In this document: positions 20,556 through 35,500 of the stretch, piece by piece
How the letters are laid out: each line of letters opens with the position of its first letter
How positions within the stretch are numbered: the first letter of the stretch is position 1
Assembly (NCBI GenBank): GCA_008931825.1
Contig: QXVZ01029203.1
Span: forward strand, 1-64,000
Source of the DNA: Phallusia fumigata
Taxonomy: Eukaryota > Chordata > Ascidiacea > Phlebobranchia > Ascidiidae
Length of the DNA: 64,000 nucleotides
Reading direction: 5' to 3'
The notes under the pieces: generated by a model
The model's database searches: none
The model's input: only the letters and a program-made list of their open reading frames with translations
What the model was told of the DNA's origin: nothing
Program-made: the position numbers and the translations under genes

Positions 20556-23500
20556 CTAGGAGTCGAACAGCGATAGGATATTGTCCTCCTCTGTGCTGTT
20601 GTTGTCCATACCGGAGGCCGGGGGGAGACTCGACGAGTTGAAAATGTCAAAGTCCAAATCGGGCAGACTCTGCAAGTGTTGCATGTTTGAAATTAAATTC
20701 CGCGATTATGATTTTGTATCATATCTCCGTAGTTGGACATTAGGTTAATTGTTAACTCGGATTTTATACATAGCGTGCTAAGAAGCTTTTACCTACTGGT
20801 CAGCGTTATTGTCTGAACGTTATTTAATTAATCGTGATTTGATAAGGAGTGGGTTAAACGTTAACTGGCCGGAATGACAAAGTACTTTTTGTTTAACTTT
20901 TAAGACACGTTTGTGGTTGGCCGCATTTGTTCTTGCACTTCGAAAACTAATGCTTACTGCAAAACGTTTCTAAACCTGTTTCGCGCCGTGATAATATGGA
21001 AACCCAACAGGGTTTAGCGTACCTGGCTATGTTTCTACCATATATAAACCCGTAGGCATCCTTGTGCCCCCAACAAGCGATTATCACACAGGAAATCTTC
21101 CGTAACCTTTGTGTTGTCCCTATGCCTCACCTGTAATGGTCCGGCATCGTCTCCGTCATTCCCCTTCACACCCGCATCAGCAACGAACGGAAGCGTCGGA
21201 ATATCAACCGCGTCGGCTCCCGTCACATCCTGACTGCCCAGTATCGACTCAAGAGCGTCGTCAAACGAATCGCACGGAGGAATGCTTTGCGGTGCGAAGG
21301 CAGGAGTAGCTGGGTTGGCCGTTGGGGTCATGGGGTTGTTATTGTTGTTTGTGGTGGAACCCGCCGAATTGAAGGAGCCTCCAGAGGACGCCGGCGTCGG
21401 GCAACATCCAACCGACTGTGGAGTTAGAGCACTGCTGCTGCTTGGCGGCCTCATTGGCGTGCTTGGTCCTTGCGGTGTCTTAGGGTTGTTTGTGTTGCGT
21501 CGCTGAAAAAGTTGGCGTCAGATTGTATTAAAATACACATTGCAAAATTCAAGTCAGTTAACATGGTAATGTAATCTTTCCACAACGAATTTTTTGGCAA
21601 CTTTTTTTGGAGATGCAACGAACTTAAGTATTTACAAGTTTCCAACAGGTTATGAATAAAGTTTGTTTTCGATGTCGTTTAATGTATTTGTAATGGTTTA
21701 TACAATTTTTAGTAATTATTTAAAAAAACTGTAGTCCCATACACCTTTTATCACTGCAAAAATAGGAGCAACAATAAATGCAAAACTCACGTTTGGGGAA
21801 TCGCTGTTTTTAAAGAAGGCAGGATGATTGAGTCGTTTCTCAATAGTGACCACGTCGCTTGCGGCAATGTTGTCTCCCATCTCCGAGGTCATTGGCACAG
21901 CGGATGAACTGCACTGGAAGTGAGGAGTCGAACCATCTGCAGTTTGTCCGCCAGATGTCGACCTGGAGCCACCCGACGTAATGCGGCTGAAGTCGTAGGT
22001 GTGAGGAAATCCTGAGGTGAAGGAATATGAATAAATATACATAGGAATGTAATGTAATAATATGATACAAGGTTAGTTGTAAGAAAATCGAAATACAAGA
22101 TCATGGCAGGTAATCGTATCAAGAACAAAGGTAGGTCAAGAACAGTTCGTAAGGGTACACTGCCATTTGCGTTGATGTTGGTGTACGACATATATAAATG
22201 TATATTCCATGGGGAGGATGAATTAATGTCGCGCTGTCGACATCAAAAACATGTTGATTCGCATCCACAACCGAGGGAGAAATGACATATTGTCTGCGGA
22301 CGCCAATGACACCAGCAGTTGATTGAGAAACGCCGTGGATACGACCGGTCGTAGTAACTCTCCCCACAGGCGCGGTTTTGTGGTTTTGTATTTATACATC
22401 GCATATACATCGTCGCTCCACCAACGGATGTACGCCAGTGCATGTAAACAAGGTCACTCGGCTGCTAGCTACACGAAGAACTGGTGCGGTTTTAAATTGA
22501 TGTCAAGAAATTCTCATCTCACCGGCATTGTTTTCAGTCGGAGTTGGCCGGTTGCAGGGATGTGAAGAAACGGGGTTGGGGGCGGGAATGTTGTTCAGGC
22601 CGGCGTTGGGCGAGGTGACGGTGCGCAGACGCTTGTCTGAAAAACAACCAGTGGTTACTTACAGCGCTGTCTGCGGCGGCGCTTTAACAACAACAACACG
22701 AAGCGTTGTCCCACAAATGGCTATGTAGGGCAATGGCAGCTGGGTGCCTACTTAACGACTAACACATCCTTAAAGGCCTGGCTAAGATCAACTTAGCAAA
22801 GATTTAATACAATTTTGTGGGACTTAAGTGTGTTTTATCAACTTACTAGGAGGTCCGTCAGGATCTGGTTTAATATGAAGTTGCCCGGGCCGGTGCATGT
22901 TTATCTCTTGCTTCATCTCTTGTTTCACGCTTAGCACACTCATTAAAGTCTCCTGCTTGACAGCAAAGTCTCCGGGGGTGCTGATTGGTTCAGGTTTTAT
23001 GTGGAACCCACTTGTTTCCGTTCGTTCACTCTTTACCACCCCGCCTGTCGGACCCTCGTCAATAGACGGGTACATGTTGGGATAGCACGGCAAAGCCGAG
23101 TCCCCCGGGCCTGGAAGTGGATTCCAGTGACAGTTGGAGTCAATGGCAACGATGCTACAGTCACGGTCTTGCAAGGATTTGAAGATTCCTTGCAGGAATT
23201 CGTCGATCTCTAAGACTGCGGGAGGAGCTGTTTTCCTAAAGACAAGTAAAACTTATTAGTATAAAAAAAAAAATGTATGACAACAAAGTTTGACATGAAG
23301 ATATTGCACATCATTGTTTTCCTGGTTTGGCGGCGCTTACCTGCAAATTGGACAAATCCAGGTCGCGTTGTCGCTGTTGAACTGGAGGTAGGACTCCAAG
23401 TCAAAGCACTGTTGAAAAAATTATAAATGTTAACCCTGTATCTTAAGGAATCCAGCCCTGATAAATACAATCACAAAAATGTCCGATGGTTTAGTTAATA

Positions 23501-26500
23501 GAAATACATAACACACTTAAGACTTGAAAGCGATTGTCTTACGTCCCAGACACAAAAATAGTCGTTTTGAAACCCTTGTCACAAAAATAGCTTTAATTTA
23601 AAGGGGACTAACTTTAGATCACGGGAAATTTTGTTTGTTTGTGTAACCTTTACCGTTGCAGGTTCAGTGACCGGACACACTGGGTTGGCGCACCCTAGGA
23701 GTTATTTTTATTCAGGCAATGATATCGTTTAGTGCACTTTTCTGTCTTCGCCCACGGAGATTTGTATTCCCCCCGACATGGGACCGTGACCAAATCGAAG
23801 TTCAACAAATGACAGTGAAGCGAAGAAACAGGTCAGGTCACGATAACGATTCATGACTATTTTCCCCAAGTTCTAAATAAGCCACATAGCAGAAGTTTCT
23901 CCTCAAACGCCAGTCCGTTTTAGCACAAGTTGAACTTACATCGCAATAAATGATAAACATTCGAAGAAACTCGGCCATGCTAGATTTCAAAAGACAGATG
24001 TGAACAAACATTTTTCAAACAAGGACCCAGACCTAACAAAGTACCTAGACCTAACTAGTTTATTCTGTGTAATTTGGAACAGCGTTATCTTTTCGATGAC
24101 CTCCTTTGCAGTATTGGGAATATATTCTTGAGCAAACGCAGGGTAACTGCGCTGGTGTCCTAAGATCAGTAATAAACTGTCGCGCACCACGATAAACACT
24201 GTTTTTCGACCGTCAGTTAAGGAAGGACGCAACACCCACCTGTATGTGTTTGCAATCTTGACCACGCGCTGGTATCTGGATCCTGTTGCCAGAGATGCAG
24301 CAGCGAAGGGAGATGCGTACGGAGGTTGTTGTCTGCTCACTGGCACCGCTGCTGTCGCCGTTCGTCGCCGTCGTCACAATGGAGTTGTTTGCCGCTATTG
24401 CCCCGCTGCTAAAGTGACGCTGGACTGCAAGACGGTAGATGCACGTATGAATATTTCATTAGTTCTGTCACGGGAATACCAGGCCCCGCCGCGGTCCCCG
24501 TCGCCGAAATCACGCTTCCGTGCAATAAGCGCGTCACAGGAACGCCGCGCGTTGCGACCCTCAATCACTTTTTCGGACGACTCGCGAATGTACGAGGAAG
24601 AAAATTACGTTTAGAGGAGAAGCCACGCCCTATTGTGGTTTTCAAACTAATGGAAATTGCTATGTTTTTGTAATAGTTGTTCCGCCCGAAAGTCGGGATG
24701 CGCAACATAAAGTTTCGAATTTTGAAAGATTTGAATCCCAAGTGTACGGATTAAAAAGTCCTCTTTTTTCAAGTAATTGGATTCGAAACAAAACAAGTTT
24801 ACGTAACTTTTGCAACATTTTGTTGTACATTTTACTTCTGTTTGCTATTATTATCGTAAACAGTTAAAACATATAGTAAAACATGAAAAAGTAAAGAAAA
24901 AAATTAAGAAAAATAAAACAAAACAATATTCCTTCAACGTGTTATGATTATTATGAGAAACAACAAAATAGTTTTTGAAATCCTGGTTCCAAAAGATTTC
25001 TTCTGTGTATCAAACAATCCTTATTTTATCTATGTTGTGCATCCCTAGCGATAAGAACGACTTTGCCCTAATACGTCAGAATTAGTGTTTTGAGATAATA
25101 TTCAAAATAATATTCTACAACTCAGATTCGGGAGTGTAAAGTCCTGTCACGTGACATTTATTTACACAGCTAACATACGATATTGAAAACGAGACGTTAA
25201 TTAATTAATCCTAACTACTTAGCATCCAATGTATGCCCTAGACATACGATTCGGCAGGTGAATATTTATTCTTTATTGCAATCCATAATAGAATACACTC
25301 AGGATGTTTATGTGTATGTACGGAACCGCATGGGAGTCTGTATACATTGCTCAGCGTTAAATCAGTTGTGTGCGGTGTATACAAGCTAACGAAAACAACA
25401 CAAAGGTAATTGAAAGACTTATTTACTTTTTGCCATGCATCGGCTGTCGGGTAGCGCTCGCTTCTGCAGCAGACCCTTGAGGATGTATCGGATAGTGGGA
25501 CGCTGTACGAGCTGGAGACTGAAGAAGTGGGACTGTGAAAAGACAAAGCACAGCAACGCGTTAACACTGTGTATGTTAGTGTGTGGCAAACCAAAAGTTT
25601 AATGTAGCGTCGCAACAAACACCCGAAGCTGTAGCGCAACCGAGCACGGTTAAAGGTCCTTGTTTCTGAGAAACGCACCTGACGGGCCGTTGCATGTCAG
25701 TTTCTAAAGCCAATTTACCGGCGGCGCTCACACTATTTAATCCCCTTATCGGCGAAGAATTCAGGCACGGTATGTTAAACATCTCGTATTTGCTCAACGC
25801 CCTTTATACCTGTTTTCCGACGCTTCGTGTGGTCTACACCAAGCGCGACGGTGCATGACGCGACAGGGAAAACTACAAGACTCAACATGCATCAGCATCC
25901 GTAATACAAATCACGTCAAACCGACTTTTAAATAATGACCAACAAACATTTGAAGTTTTCATTACTTACGCAGCAGCACGCAGAAACGGTGATGGTGATT
26001 TCGTTACGCCCGGGACGACAAACTTTTTTCAGGTACAGGGGTTTGTGTGTTGACCGCGACTGTCCACGGGTGATAGGCATCGGCGTCGAGTTCACGTTGA
26101 CCTGAAAAAGTAATAGACTTCGATAGGAAATGTTGGAAGATTGACGTATTGCTTTGAGGTGCGGGTGTGATTGATTACACATGAGTTTTTGGCTTAATGA
26201 CTACCTGGACATTGAGCGGCCAATTGGTGTGCTTCAGCAAGTCCTCGTGGTGGTAGCACTTGAACTGGAGATCCAAATCAGGCCTGTGGTAACAAACGAA
26301 AACAACTCCATGTTAGGTCACAGTATTACGTTACTGCAGCCTGGGACATGACCCGGCGTGCTTAAGGTCAGACATGTTAATAATATTTCGGTAGCCAAAT
26401 ATTTATCATTTAATAAAAACCTGCCGTTGCTTATTAATTGAAATGTAAAACAGTAGTTGTATGAATCATAGGGCATAAACCTATGTCCAGATTTCAGACT

Positions 26501-29500
26501 GTGACTCGATAGCATAAAAACACAACCACCGTTATTACATTGGTTACAAATGGCGAGGTATCTCAGCAACCAATATAGCATGAAGTTGAAGGTCAATGCT
26601 ACCCCCGTTCGGTGGCAAACGTCATCACCGTGTCCGAAAGGAGAAATGAAGAAGGGCGAGCAACAAATTACCTTTCAAAAAGGGTCTTGTGTATATGTGG
26701 TTTGATGGCGAAGGCCCGCGTACTGACGCTTCGGTTGTGTTCTAAACGGAAGGCGTCAAGCACAACGCCATCACGGATGGTGAACACCAGTCGCTGTTCG
26801 TCAACACCTACAAAAATCACAAGGGTAACAGGTGCGCCGGCGGAGAGAAAGCCATTATGTGCCCACATATCCTAATTGCCCTTAACGCCTGTCATCGCGT
26901 TGATCTGCCTTCACCTGGGCGAGGAAAAGGCCGTAAAATGCACAACGACATGTTTGGTAGCGAACTGACTTACGAGAGTAATGCGGTTACACCCAGGTGG
27001 CAGCCGTGGCTTATTGAAACCTGACTAGGTAACAAGACCCTGCAACGCATGATTTCATAAATTGATAGCGAGGGTTTCCCATGTCCCGCGACTCCCGGGC
27101 ATTCGCTTCGCTGCTCAAAGTGCGACCCAGCCTAGTAACGCATGCCTGAGCCGGGCAGCTCGGCGACGCCCGCACTCATGAGGACTTGTCACGAATGTCC
27201 GAACGCTGACTGACTGGCAGGGGACGGAGAAACGAAGAACACTCGACTTGATGCGTGGTATCAAAACGCGCTTTGCACAAATACCCTTGAGGCAAAGAGT
27301 GTGGTGGCTAACGGGAAAGTGCAACCATGAAGTGCCGCCTATTGGAGAAAGGGCACTGCCTTGCGACGACTGGTTGCGACCAGCACGTGTTTAGACGGCA
27401 AGGAAAGGGACCGGGACCGATCTTATCTCGAACGGAGTCGGCACAATAACTCTCTGCATCTCACCAGCAAAACCACAAACGTGAAAAGCCGACTTGAGAT
27501 CCTTGGTCTTAAGCGTGGCATTTCTAGGCGGATTTGTGCGATGTGTGTGGGAGTTAGCGTGCACATAGCTATGCTGGCAAACTTGACATTGACGATACAG
27601 ATAAACAAGGGTGTCAGTTACGTTCTCCCGCCTGAGCTACATGCCGTGAAATTCCATAGCTGGGGTATATACAGTATTCGCAAATGAGCATAACGTGACG
27701 TTGACAGTCACGAAGTTGAATAGTTTCGAGGTCTATTACCAGATCAAGCAGGCGCGCCAGAACCGACCATTAGAACATACCGTCCGTGTCGAATTTTTCC
27801 ATGTTTGGATAAGGTGGGACGTTGTGGGCGCTGCCGGGCGTCAGGGGCGGCGTCGGATTGCCCGGGATGGGATTTGGCTGCTGTGAATTCGGGTACGGCA
27901 TTGACCGCATCTGCATGAGTAAAATATTGCTCTGTGAAGTTGTTTCTCTTAGTTTGCTTTTGCATGGAGCAAAATTGTGATCTCAAGTTACGTCAGGAGG
28001 ACCAATGAGCACCAACTAACATAAAAAAATTGGAGCGTGGAATACAAAGCTCTCACAAACTTTACGCCAAGGTGTAAGCGTTAGAGAAACAAAACTTTAG
28101 CATATCTTGGAAAAATGGACTAAAAAAATCAATTCAGTAAACATATCTCTACTGCACGAGACCATGAAAGAGTCATTATTGCTAAACAGCTGCGTTTACA
28201 GCGTTTCGCATCACCTCAACACCTGGCATCGAAATCAATACCTCATTGGGGTAGTGGGGAGGGTATGGCCTTGGTCCCTGTCCATAAGGGTGCGGTTCGG
28301 TGATGGATTGATTGCCTTGGTAGAAGTGATGTTGGGGTGAGGGCCCGGTCCTGGGGCTGTAACCCTGTGCGGTGGGGGTCGTGGGACATTGCGGAAGGTG
28401 CATGGCGGGGTGTGGCAGTGTGTCGGTGGGCTTGTTGAAGTGTCCTGGCATATTCGGCGTCCCGTTGTACGGCCCTTGCCCCATCGGCTGTGCGTGAAAG
28501 ACATTGTCAAGTGGTGCTCGACGACAGAAATGGGTTGCGTAACGTTTGGTGCCGAGAGGTTCATTTCACGCTCGGCAGTTACTACTTTGCCCTTCTTACT
28601 CCACCGAATCAGTCAATCAACTCACTAAGTAAGAACGTTTACCCAAAACAGATGAAACCTAAAACCACCGCAGTGTTTGAAAAACGTTCATGCCTAGATC
28701 ACGCTTGGAAAATGGTGTTTGGGTGAACCGTCTGTGTCATGAAATTTTAAAGCATGTCGGATCAGAGGCACAAATGATCTTTTTCCTCTTTCTAACATGT
28801 AAATTATCTGGTACACATCATTGCTGACAGAGATGTACACAAAGCATCCTTTAACACTGCGGCCAAGGTTAACGTTTGTTTGCAAACAGTCACCAAGATC
28901 AAAGGATCAAGAAGACCAGATCGTACCTGTTGCGGGCGACATGATGGCTTGTACATATCGTTGTTGCACATTGACCCGTTAAGACTTGCAGAACGTGGCG
29001 AACCCATCCCGCCGCCTATTTGATAAGGAGCGGAAGAGGGTGGACCCCGTCCGTAGTGAGGGGTCATCTGGGGCCTTGTCCGGTTCGACTGAGACATAAT
29101 AGGATAACCCATGCCGTGCTGTTGGTTGGGGGAGTAGTGTTGGGCGGGGTGATGTGACATGTTCTGGTGCATGTGATAGTTGGGACCATGGTGGCCACCG
29201 GGGCCATTTTGCATCTAAAAAAATATGAACATCGAAAGGTTTTTCATGTGAACACATAAGTTGGGTACAAAAATTTATCATGCAAACAGGTTTTTAAACG
29301 CAAACAACGGCAAACGTGTACTTGAAAACTAAGTTTGCGCGGATGATGTCACACCGTTGTCAAGAGGGGCACGTTGTGCGCCTGAGCCAATCTTCGTCAC
29401 TGTTACTGCAAATGAAGACGAGGTTTCACGCGCAGTGTTATGAACGTTAAAAGTACTTTATGTATGATTCATTCGCTCGTTTTGTTCTCACCATGCAAAA

Positions 29501-32500
29501 GCGCCATGCACTGACAGGTAAAAGCGACCACAAAGGGGCAACAAAACAACAAAAGATGAAACGCACGGACGGACACCAACTGCAATGAGAGCACGATCAC
29601 AGCGCCGACAAATCCGCGATCACACCAAGTGGGATAATGGATTGTCCCGGGCGTAGTCCTCTGTCAAAACAACACAAAGCGCGCGCATTCCAACCCTGAT
29701 CCCATCTCCGCGTTGTTTGGTAGCGGGTACTCCGACGATGCAAGGATTCGGGTGGCGAGGCGCCATTTTGTCGCGCACGAATCGCAGAGCAAACTCCATG
29801 ATCGCTTATCGTTGCCGAATCAATAACGAAACCTGTCATAGGGTTTATATCGCCCGACTCACGCGCNTAATAGGATAACCCATGCCGTGCTGCTGGTTGG
29901 GAGAGTAGTGTTGGGCGGGGTGATGTGACATGTTCTGGTGCATGTGATAGTTGGGACCATGGTGGCCACCGGGGCCATTTTGCATCTAAAAGAATATGAA
30001 CATCGAAAGGTTTTTCATGTGAACACATAAGTTGGGTACAAAAATGTATTATTCAAACAGACTTTTAGACGCAAACAACGGCAAACGTGTACGGGAAAAC
30101 TAAGTTTGCGCGGATGTTGTCACACCGTTGTCAAGAGTGGTACGTTGTGCGCCTCAACCAATCTTCGTCTCTATTACTGCAAATGAAGACGAGGTTTCAC
30201 GCGCAGTGTTATTGACGTTAAAAGTACTTTATGTATGATTCATTCGCTCGTTTTGTTCTCACCATGCAAAAGCGCCATGCACTGACAAGTAAAAGCGACC
30301 ACAAAGGGGCAACAAAACAACAAAAGATGAAACGCACGGACGGACACCAATTGCAATGAGAGCACGATCACAGCGCCGACAAATCCGCGATCACACCAAG
30401 TGGGATAATGGATTGTCCCGGGCGTAGTCCTCTGTCAAAACAACACAAAGCGCGCGCATTCCAACCCTGATCCCATCTCCGCGTTGTTTGGTAGCGGGTA
30501 CTCCGACGATGCAAGGATTCGGGTGGCGAGGCGCCATTTTGTCGCGCACGAATCGCAGAGCAAACTCCATGATCGCTTATCGTTGCCGAATCAATAACGA
30601 AACCTGTCATAGGGTTTATATCGCCCGACTCACGCGCATGATCAACTGGTAACCGGTTTTTACCATTCATTCTTCCAGGCGCCTTTTCCAAATCCCACTG
30701 GCAAAGCAAACGGCATTGTGCGTATCTTCTCGATCAAGGCAAGGAGAGACTACATTAATATTTTACCACGGTCGCGATTGGCCAATCATCGATTAACACT
30801 AAAACCACCAAGGAGCCAAAAAGAAATGATATAACAGTCGGGCGCGGTGTGTAAAAATAAACAAAACAAACAATATCTGGAAAAGCAAAGTACAAATATG
30901 CAACAGATTTTGGATTGTGGAAAGAACTTTGCAATAGATGTTGCCAATCCTTGCAGTTTGGCAAATTCCTTTAAGCGTTATCTGGAACAAACCATACATC
31001 AGATGGATTGCTAGGATGTGCTAGGTTCGTTGGATCAAACAGGCAACATTGTTTGCTAATTCTGCGGTGGAGTTTTGTATCAAGAAACAATTCGCCCTCC
31101 TATCAGTGACAACAAGAAATACTGCAACGTGTGAACCGCAATGACCAGCAAAGCGCAGCGACAGACGGGCAACAGCAGCAAAGGGCGCGGCCCAAGGTCT
31201 ATAGATGCAATTACCTCGTGCCTTTCGGTATTCGCGACGTTCTGTATACACCACAATATCCTGCCGTCGGTGCACCATGGTAATTGCAGCCGCCAATCCA
31301 GCAATTAGCCTGTCACCTTGCGCCGAACGAAGTGGGTATAGATGCAGCACGAAAGCGATGCGGGCCGCAGAGGAGATGGATTCGGCCCCACCCATCTAAT
31401 TCATTCTCTGGATTAAGGCGATGAAGCGAAACGGTTGCGGGTTTGGTAACGTGCCGGTGGCGCCCGAAACCAGATAGGGATAATAACATCAAGCGTTACT
31501 TCCCACACATTGGAACCATGTTACGTAGCACAAGCGACGCGAAACATCTGTCAGATCGCAATGCCCGGTTTGCTTTGGCGACAGAGCCTGTATGTTTGGT
31601 AGCGAGGGTAAACGAACGGCCTTTATTGATTCAAGGGATCTGGCGGAGATTAATTGTCGTTCAAGTTGTGCTGGCGCTCGCAAGGTTAAGAGGGGTCCTT
31701 CATGAATAATGCACAAGGCCAGCGTGAAAATGCATCCAATCGTATGCAACTTGCAGGGACTCGAGTGCAATGGAATAACACGGACACCACCGCACACAAC
31801 GACTCGGAGACAAGATCGCAGGTTGTGACGCGCTTGTTATGACACGATCTACCTTGTCGCGAACGCAATCAGTATCAAGATACATCATGCGCTCAACAAT
31901 CGATGTACATGAATTGAGCGAAACGTCAAGAAAGCGGGTACCGGGAAAATGAGCGCTATGCTGGCCAGGCGCTGGGCTTTTGATGTGGTGAGTCAGAAAA
32001 TATTTTCCTGACATCGCATCAGCGCTGCGCAACACCACCGTGGCGTGTTTATTTTGCTTGTGTTCGCAGACGCCAAACCGTAAATGGAACTCTGGATGTA
32101 GCCAGGATTTGGCCTGGACTTTGGGGTTCAGTAAATCACAAATGCCAGCAATCCGCCAAGAAAACGCATGAACTTGCATTCCACAGACGTAGCACCGTGA
32201 TCGGCTTCGGCAAATCTGCCAAACCACATCCAATTTGTCTTCGTTCGGCAGATCATGTTGCAGAAATATAACATAGGTGCAGCAGAGGCATGAGGGTAGT
32301 GGATGGATGCGCATGTGAGCCCATGTCTGTCGTCGACGTGGGTGCCGGAATCAGCACGGTAACCTGGCGGCAATCGAAAGTTCCTCGCGGTATGCACACT
32401 TGTTTGTTTAGCAGATACAGTGGTGCCGCGCCCGCGAAACGCACGCCCTCTTTCCGCCGGACCAAAATAAATAGCACTCCGAGCCCGGGTTGAGGCTTTC

Positions 32501-35500
32501 AGGGTCGTGACGTCACGAACGCGGTTGGAGCAACAAACAAACAAACATGCTGGCGCCGGTGTTGGCGCAATAACACGCTCGCTCGCGAATGCGGTGAAGA
32601 TCGCAAAGGACGCTCCCTGCGGAGGGTCGGACTTCGAGTCCAAACTAAGTAAAAAGTTTTTAGAAAGTCGAACCTGTAGAGACATCTTTCATTTAGTAGT
32701 TGGTGATTAATCGAGATTTAAACATGCATCCCAACAAATGAAACACGAATCAACTTCACCAGTTTTTAACAATGGGGATGTCAACAGAAAAATGTAAAAT
32801 AGTTCCACCAGCGTCAGGAAAACAGACGAAAAACATTCGTTGGCACTCGAATAAGCCGTGATCGGTCAGGCAAAACAATCGCTCCAATATTTCGACTGGA
32901 AGCGCAATCTGAAGAGTTCGCGGTCCTGCCGCCGAATGACGCAAATCGGTGCTCGAAATTGTTGCCAAACAAAACAGAAAATGCGCATCCTAGGACATTA
33001 GCGCCGCCTTCCAGCGGGTCGCCGAAAAACGTGGAACATACCGATAAGACTTTTACGTGCTAGGCACTCATCAGACACAAGAATAAGTGTAAATGATCGG
33101 AGACCAGATGGCCTTGGGCATCAGGCGCGTTAAACCGTCTGTAATATAGACTGTTTGACTGCGACACGCCCGTTTGAACATAATCAGACCTGCATTTGGC
33201 AGCTTAGTACAAGTTTTAACACTTTTGTTCAAGTCGTGATTTTTAACACACACCGAAATTCGTTTGGTGATCGCTGACCCGCGCAGCGGCCAGGTAAACA
33301 TACAACAATTGTTTACTCATTAAAACGGTGTAGACATTCCGTCTGTAATCGGTTTTTGCACCAAACAAGTTTAGCAGCCACAAATCAATAGTCGGCCGTC
33401 TCGCTTCAAAGCTTCTGTTCGGCATTATGAAGAGAAACAATAGCGGCAATGTTTAAATAGACTGAAATTAAATCAGTCAACAGAAATTATCGCGCGGAAA
33501 CGGCGCGGTCGGGTCGCTAGGGTAAAAGTTCTGTTTCCTGTCACCAGGACTGACACGCAACTCCCTGAAGCGCGAAGACGAAACGCAGACGCAGCATATT
33601 GGACCAGAAGCAATTTCAAGCGATATGTGTGGTAAAATTGCGAAATATGAAAACTGCACTGTGCCGCCTCGTGAAGTAACAACGAACGAATTAAACTCAC
33701 CCCGTCGTAGGCTGGGACAGGCCCGTGATCTTGCTCTTTCAAAAACGCTGTTGCGGTCGCAGTCGCCGTGGCTGCTGCGGCTGCAGCTGCTGCAGCGGCC
33801 GCTGCTGCTGCCGCTGCCGGAGGATGGTGGTTCTAAAAGGTGGTAAAAATTTTACCTAGTCGTCCCACAAGGAACACATAGTTTACATTCAAACTTTAAA
33901 CTGACAAGTTAACAAACATTTACTGAGCAACATCCTACCTGCTCTGAGCCCATGCGGTGACCTGGACCGCCGGTGTATCGACCAGCCGGTCCCATTCCTC
34001 TGTGGTTGGGAGGGTACATGTTGTGGTGTTGATAGTTTCCTCCAGGCGACTTGGAATGAATGCCGGGGTAACCGTGGTTGAAGTTGCCACCCATTTGATC
34101 ACTTCCGTTGTGTCCAACGTGCTGTTGGGCGAAGGTCGTGGAATTGACCGACTGACTGTGCACAGGGATCGGGGCGGTCTGTGTCGTAGAAACGCCCCAA
34201 ACTGTGGTGATAACCGACAGAGAAGGGTGTTGATTAGGTGGGCCTTGCTGTGACCCTTGGCTCCAACTCCTGCGAGAAAATTTTGGTAAATATTACTATT
34301 TTCAACTAAACAGAGCAAAATCCTCCATACCTTTGGGCCAAGTGCGGCTGTGGGTATTGCATTTTTTGCCCCATAATGTCCCCGCCCATGGGGTTTTGGT
34401 TTGGAACAGGCATTGATTGGAGGTTGTTTGGTTTGATTGCATCATGCTGCAACGTCATAATCTTTTTCACACTGTGCAGCCACATCGTCAGCATCGCTGC
34501 AATGCAAACATAAAATTGTTGACCGATATCCCTGCAAACTTGGAAGGGTGAGACAGTGAATTTCCAATCCCTTTAAAGCCTTTGATTTCATGTCGCGCAA
34601 TAAAACTGGCAACAAAAAGTTGGGCTGACATTTTTCGGCAATCTATTAGTTCATTTACATTGCATGTTACGTATTTCACTCATCGCGATTTCGATCTTAG
34701 ATTTAAAGGTAGCTGCAGAATTTTATCACATAGTCTGTCGTCTTTGGCATTGAGAATTGAAAACCCAATTTTCACATTCGTCAAAGTGCGACATCGAGAT
34801 CGAACAACGCAACGCGATTTTAATTATGTGACGGGAGACGGGGGGATGACGAGCAAGTTCAAGATTGCTTTCATCCCCGGCAGCGAGAAGGTGACTTGAA
34901 AGAAATTGTTTGCATTACACACTGGCTACAAGTTAGCTCGGGTTGCCCGGGGCGCGTCAGGGAAGCAGCACTGCTCGCGATTGTCTGATATTTACATTAA
35001 CTCGCCCGCGAGTCTGCCTTATCGCGCACTTGATCGCCACTGCGCGATTTTGAAGTCGGCGCGGGACGTGACAAGCCCTGGACGAGCGATACTCGCCCAG
35101 ATAAAGTGATTTAATTTCGCGACGCGCAAGCATGTGTCGTGCATGACGATCATGGTCCGATATCGATTATTGAGTCGTTCGATGTTGCTGCCTAAGTCTT
35201 CGCGCATTATTAAACGATGACGCGCGAACGCCAACTGGGCCCACCAGAATTTTAATGTGTCTACTTTGAACTCTGGACTAAACGAAACACAATACTGCCT
35301 AGCCAGTATACGCCAAAGGCAGTATACACATTTTTATCACTTAAACACCAATAATACAGAGGTGAGAAACAGCACAAACGAATGTCCTTTAACTAAGCTA
35401 ACTTTTGGGGGCAAATTTTGAGAATTTACGGCTTGCGAGGGGCATTAGCCGGATTACCGTAAGTAACTGCCTCAAATTGGCCCAAATTACGTGGGTGACA

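Noticed and set aside
21109-21506. Plus-strand frames opposite ZMIZ exon 21131-21502
   Set aside because: They are shadows of the low-complexity Asn/Ser/Pro/Thr-rich ZMIZ coding exon.
29597-30709. Two near-identical minus-strand frames of 143 and 113 codons
   Set aside because: They are the same intron sequence present twice through the contig overlap, not a duplicated gene.
32590-32645. tRNA-like B-box sequence (GGACTTCGAGTCC)
   Set aside because: No matching A box and no cloverleaf could be folded by eye. No tRNA was supported anywhere in the window.
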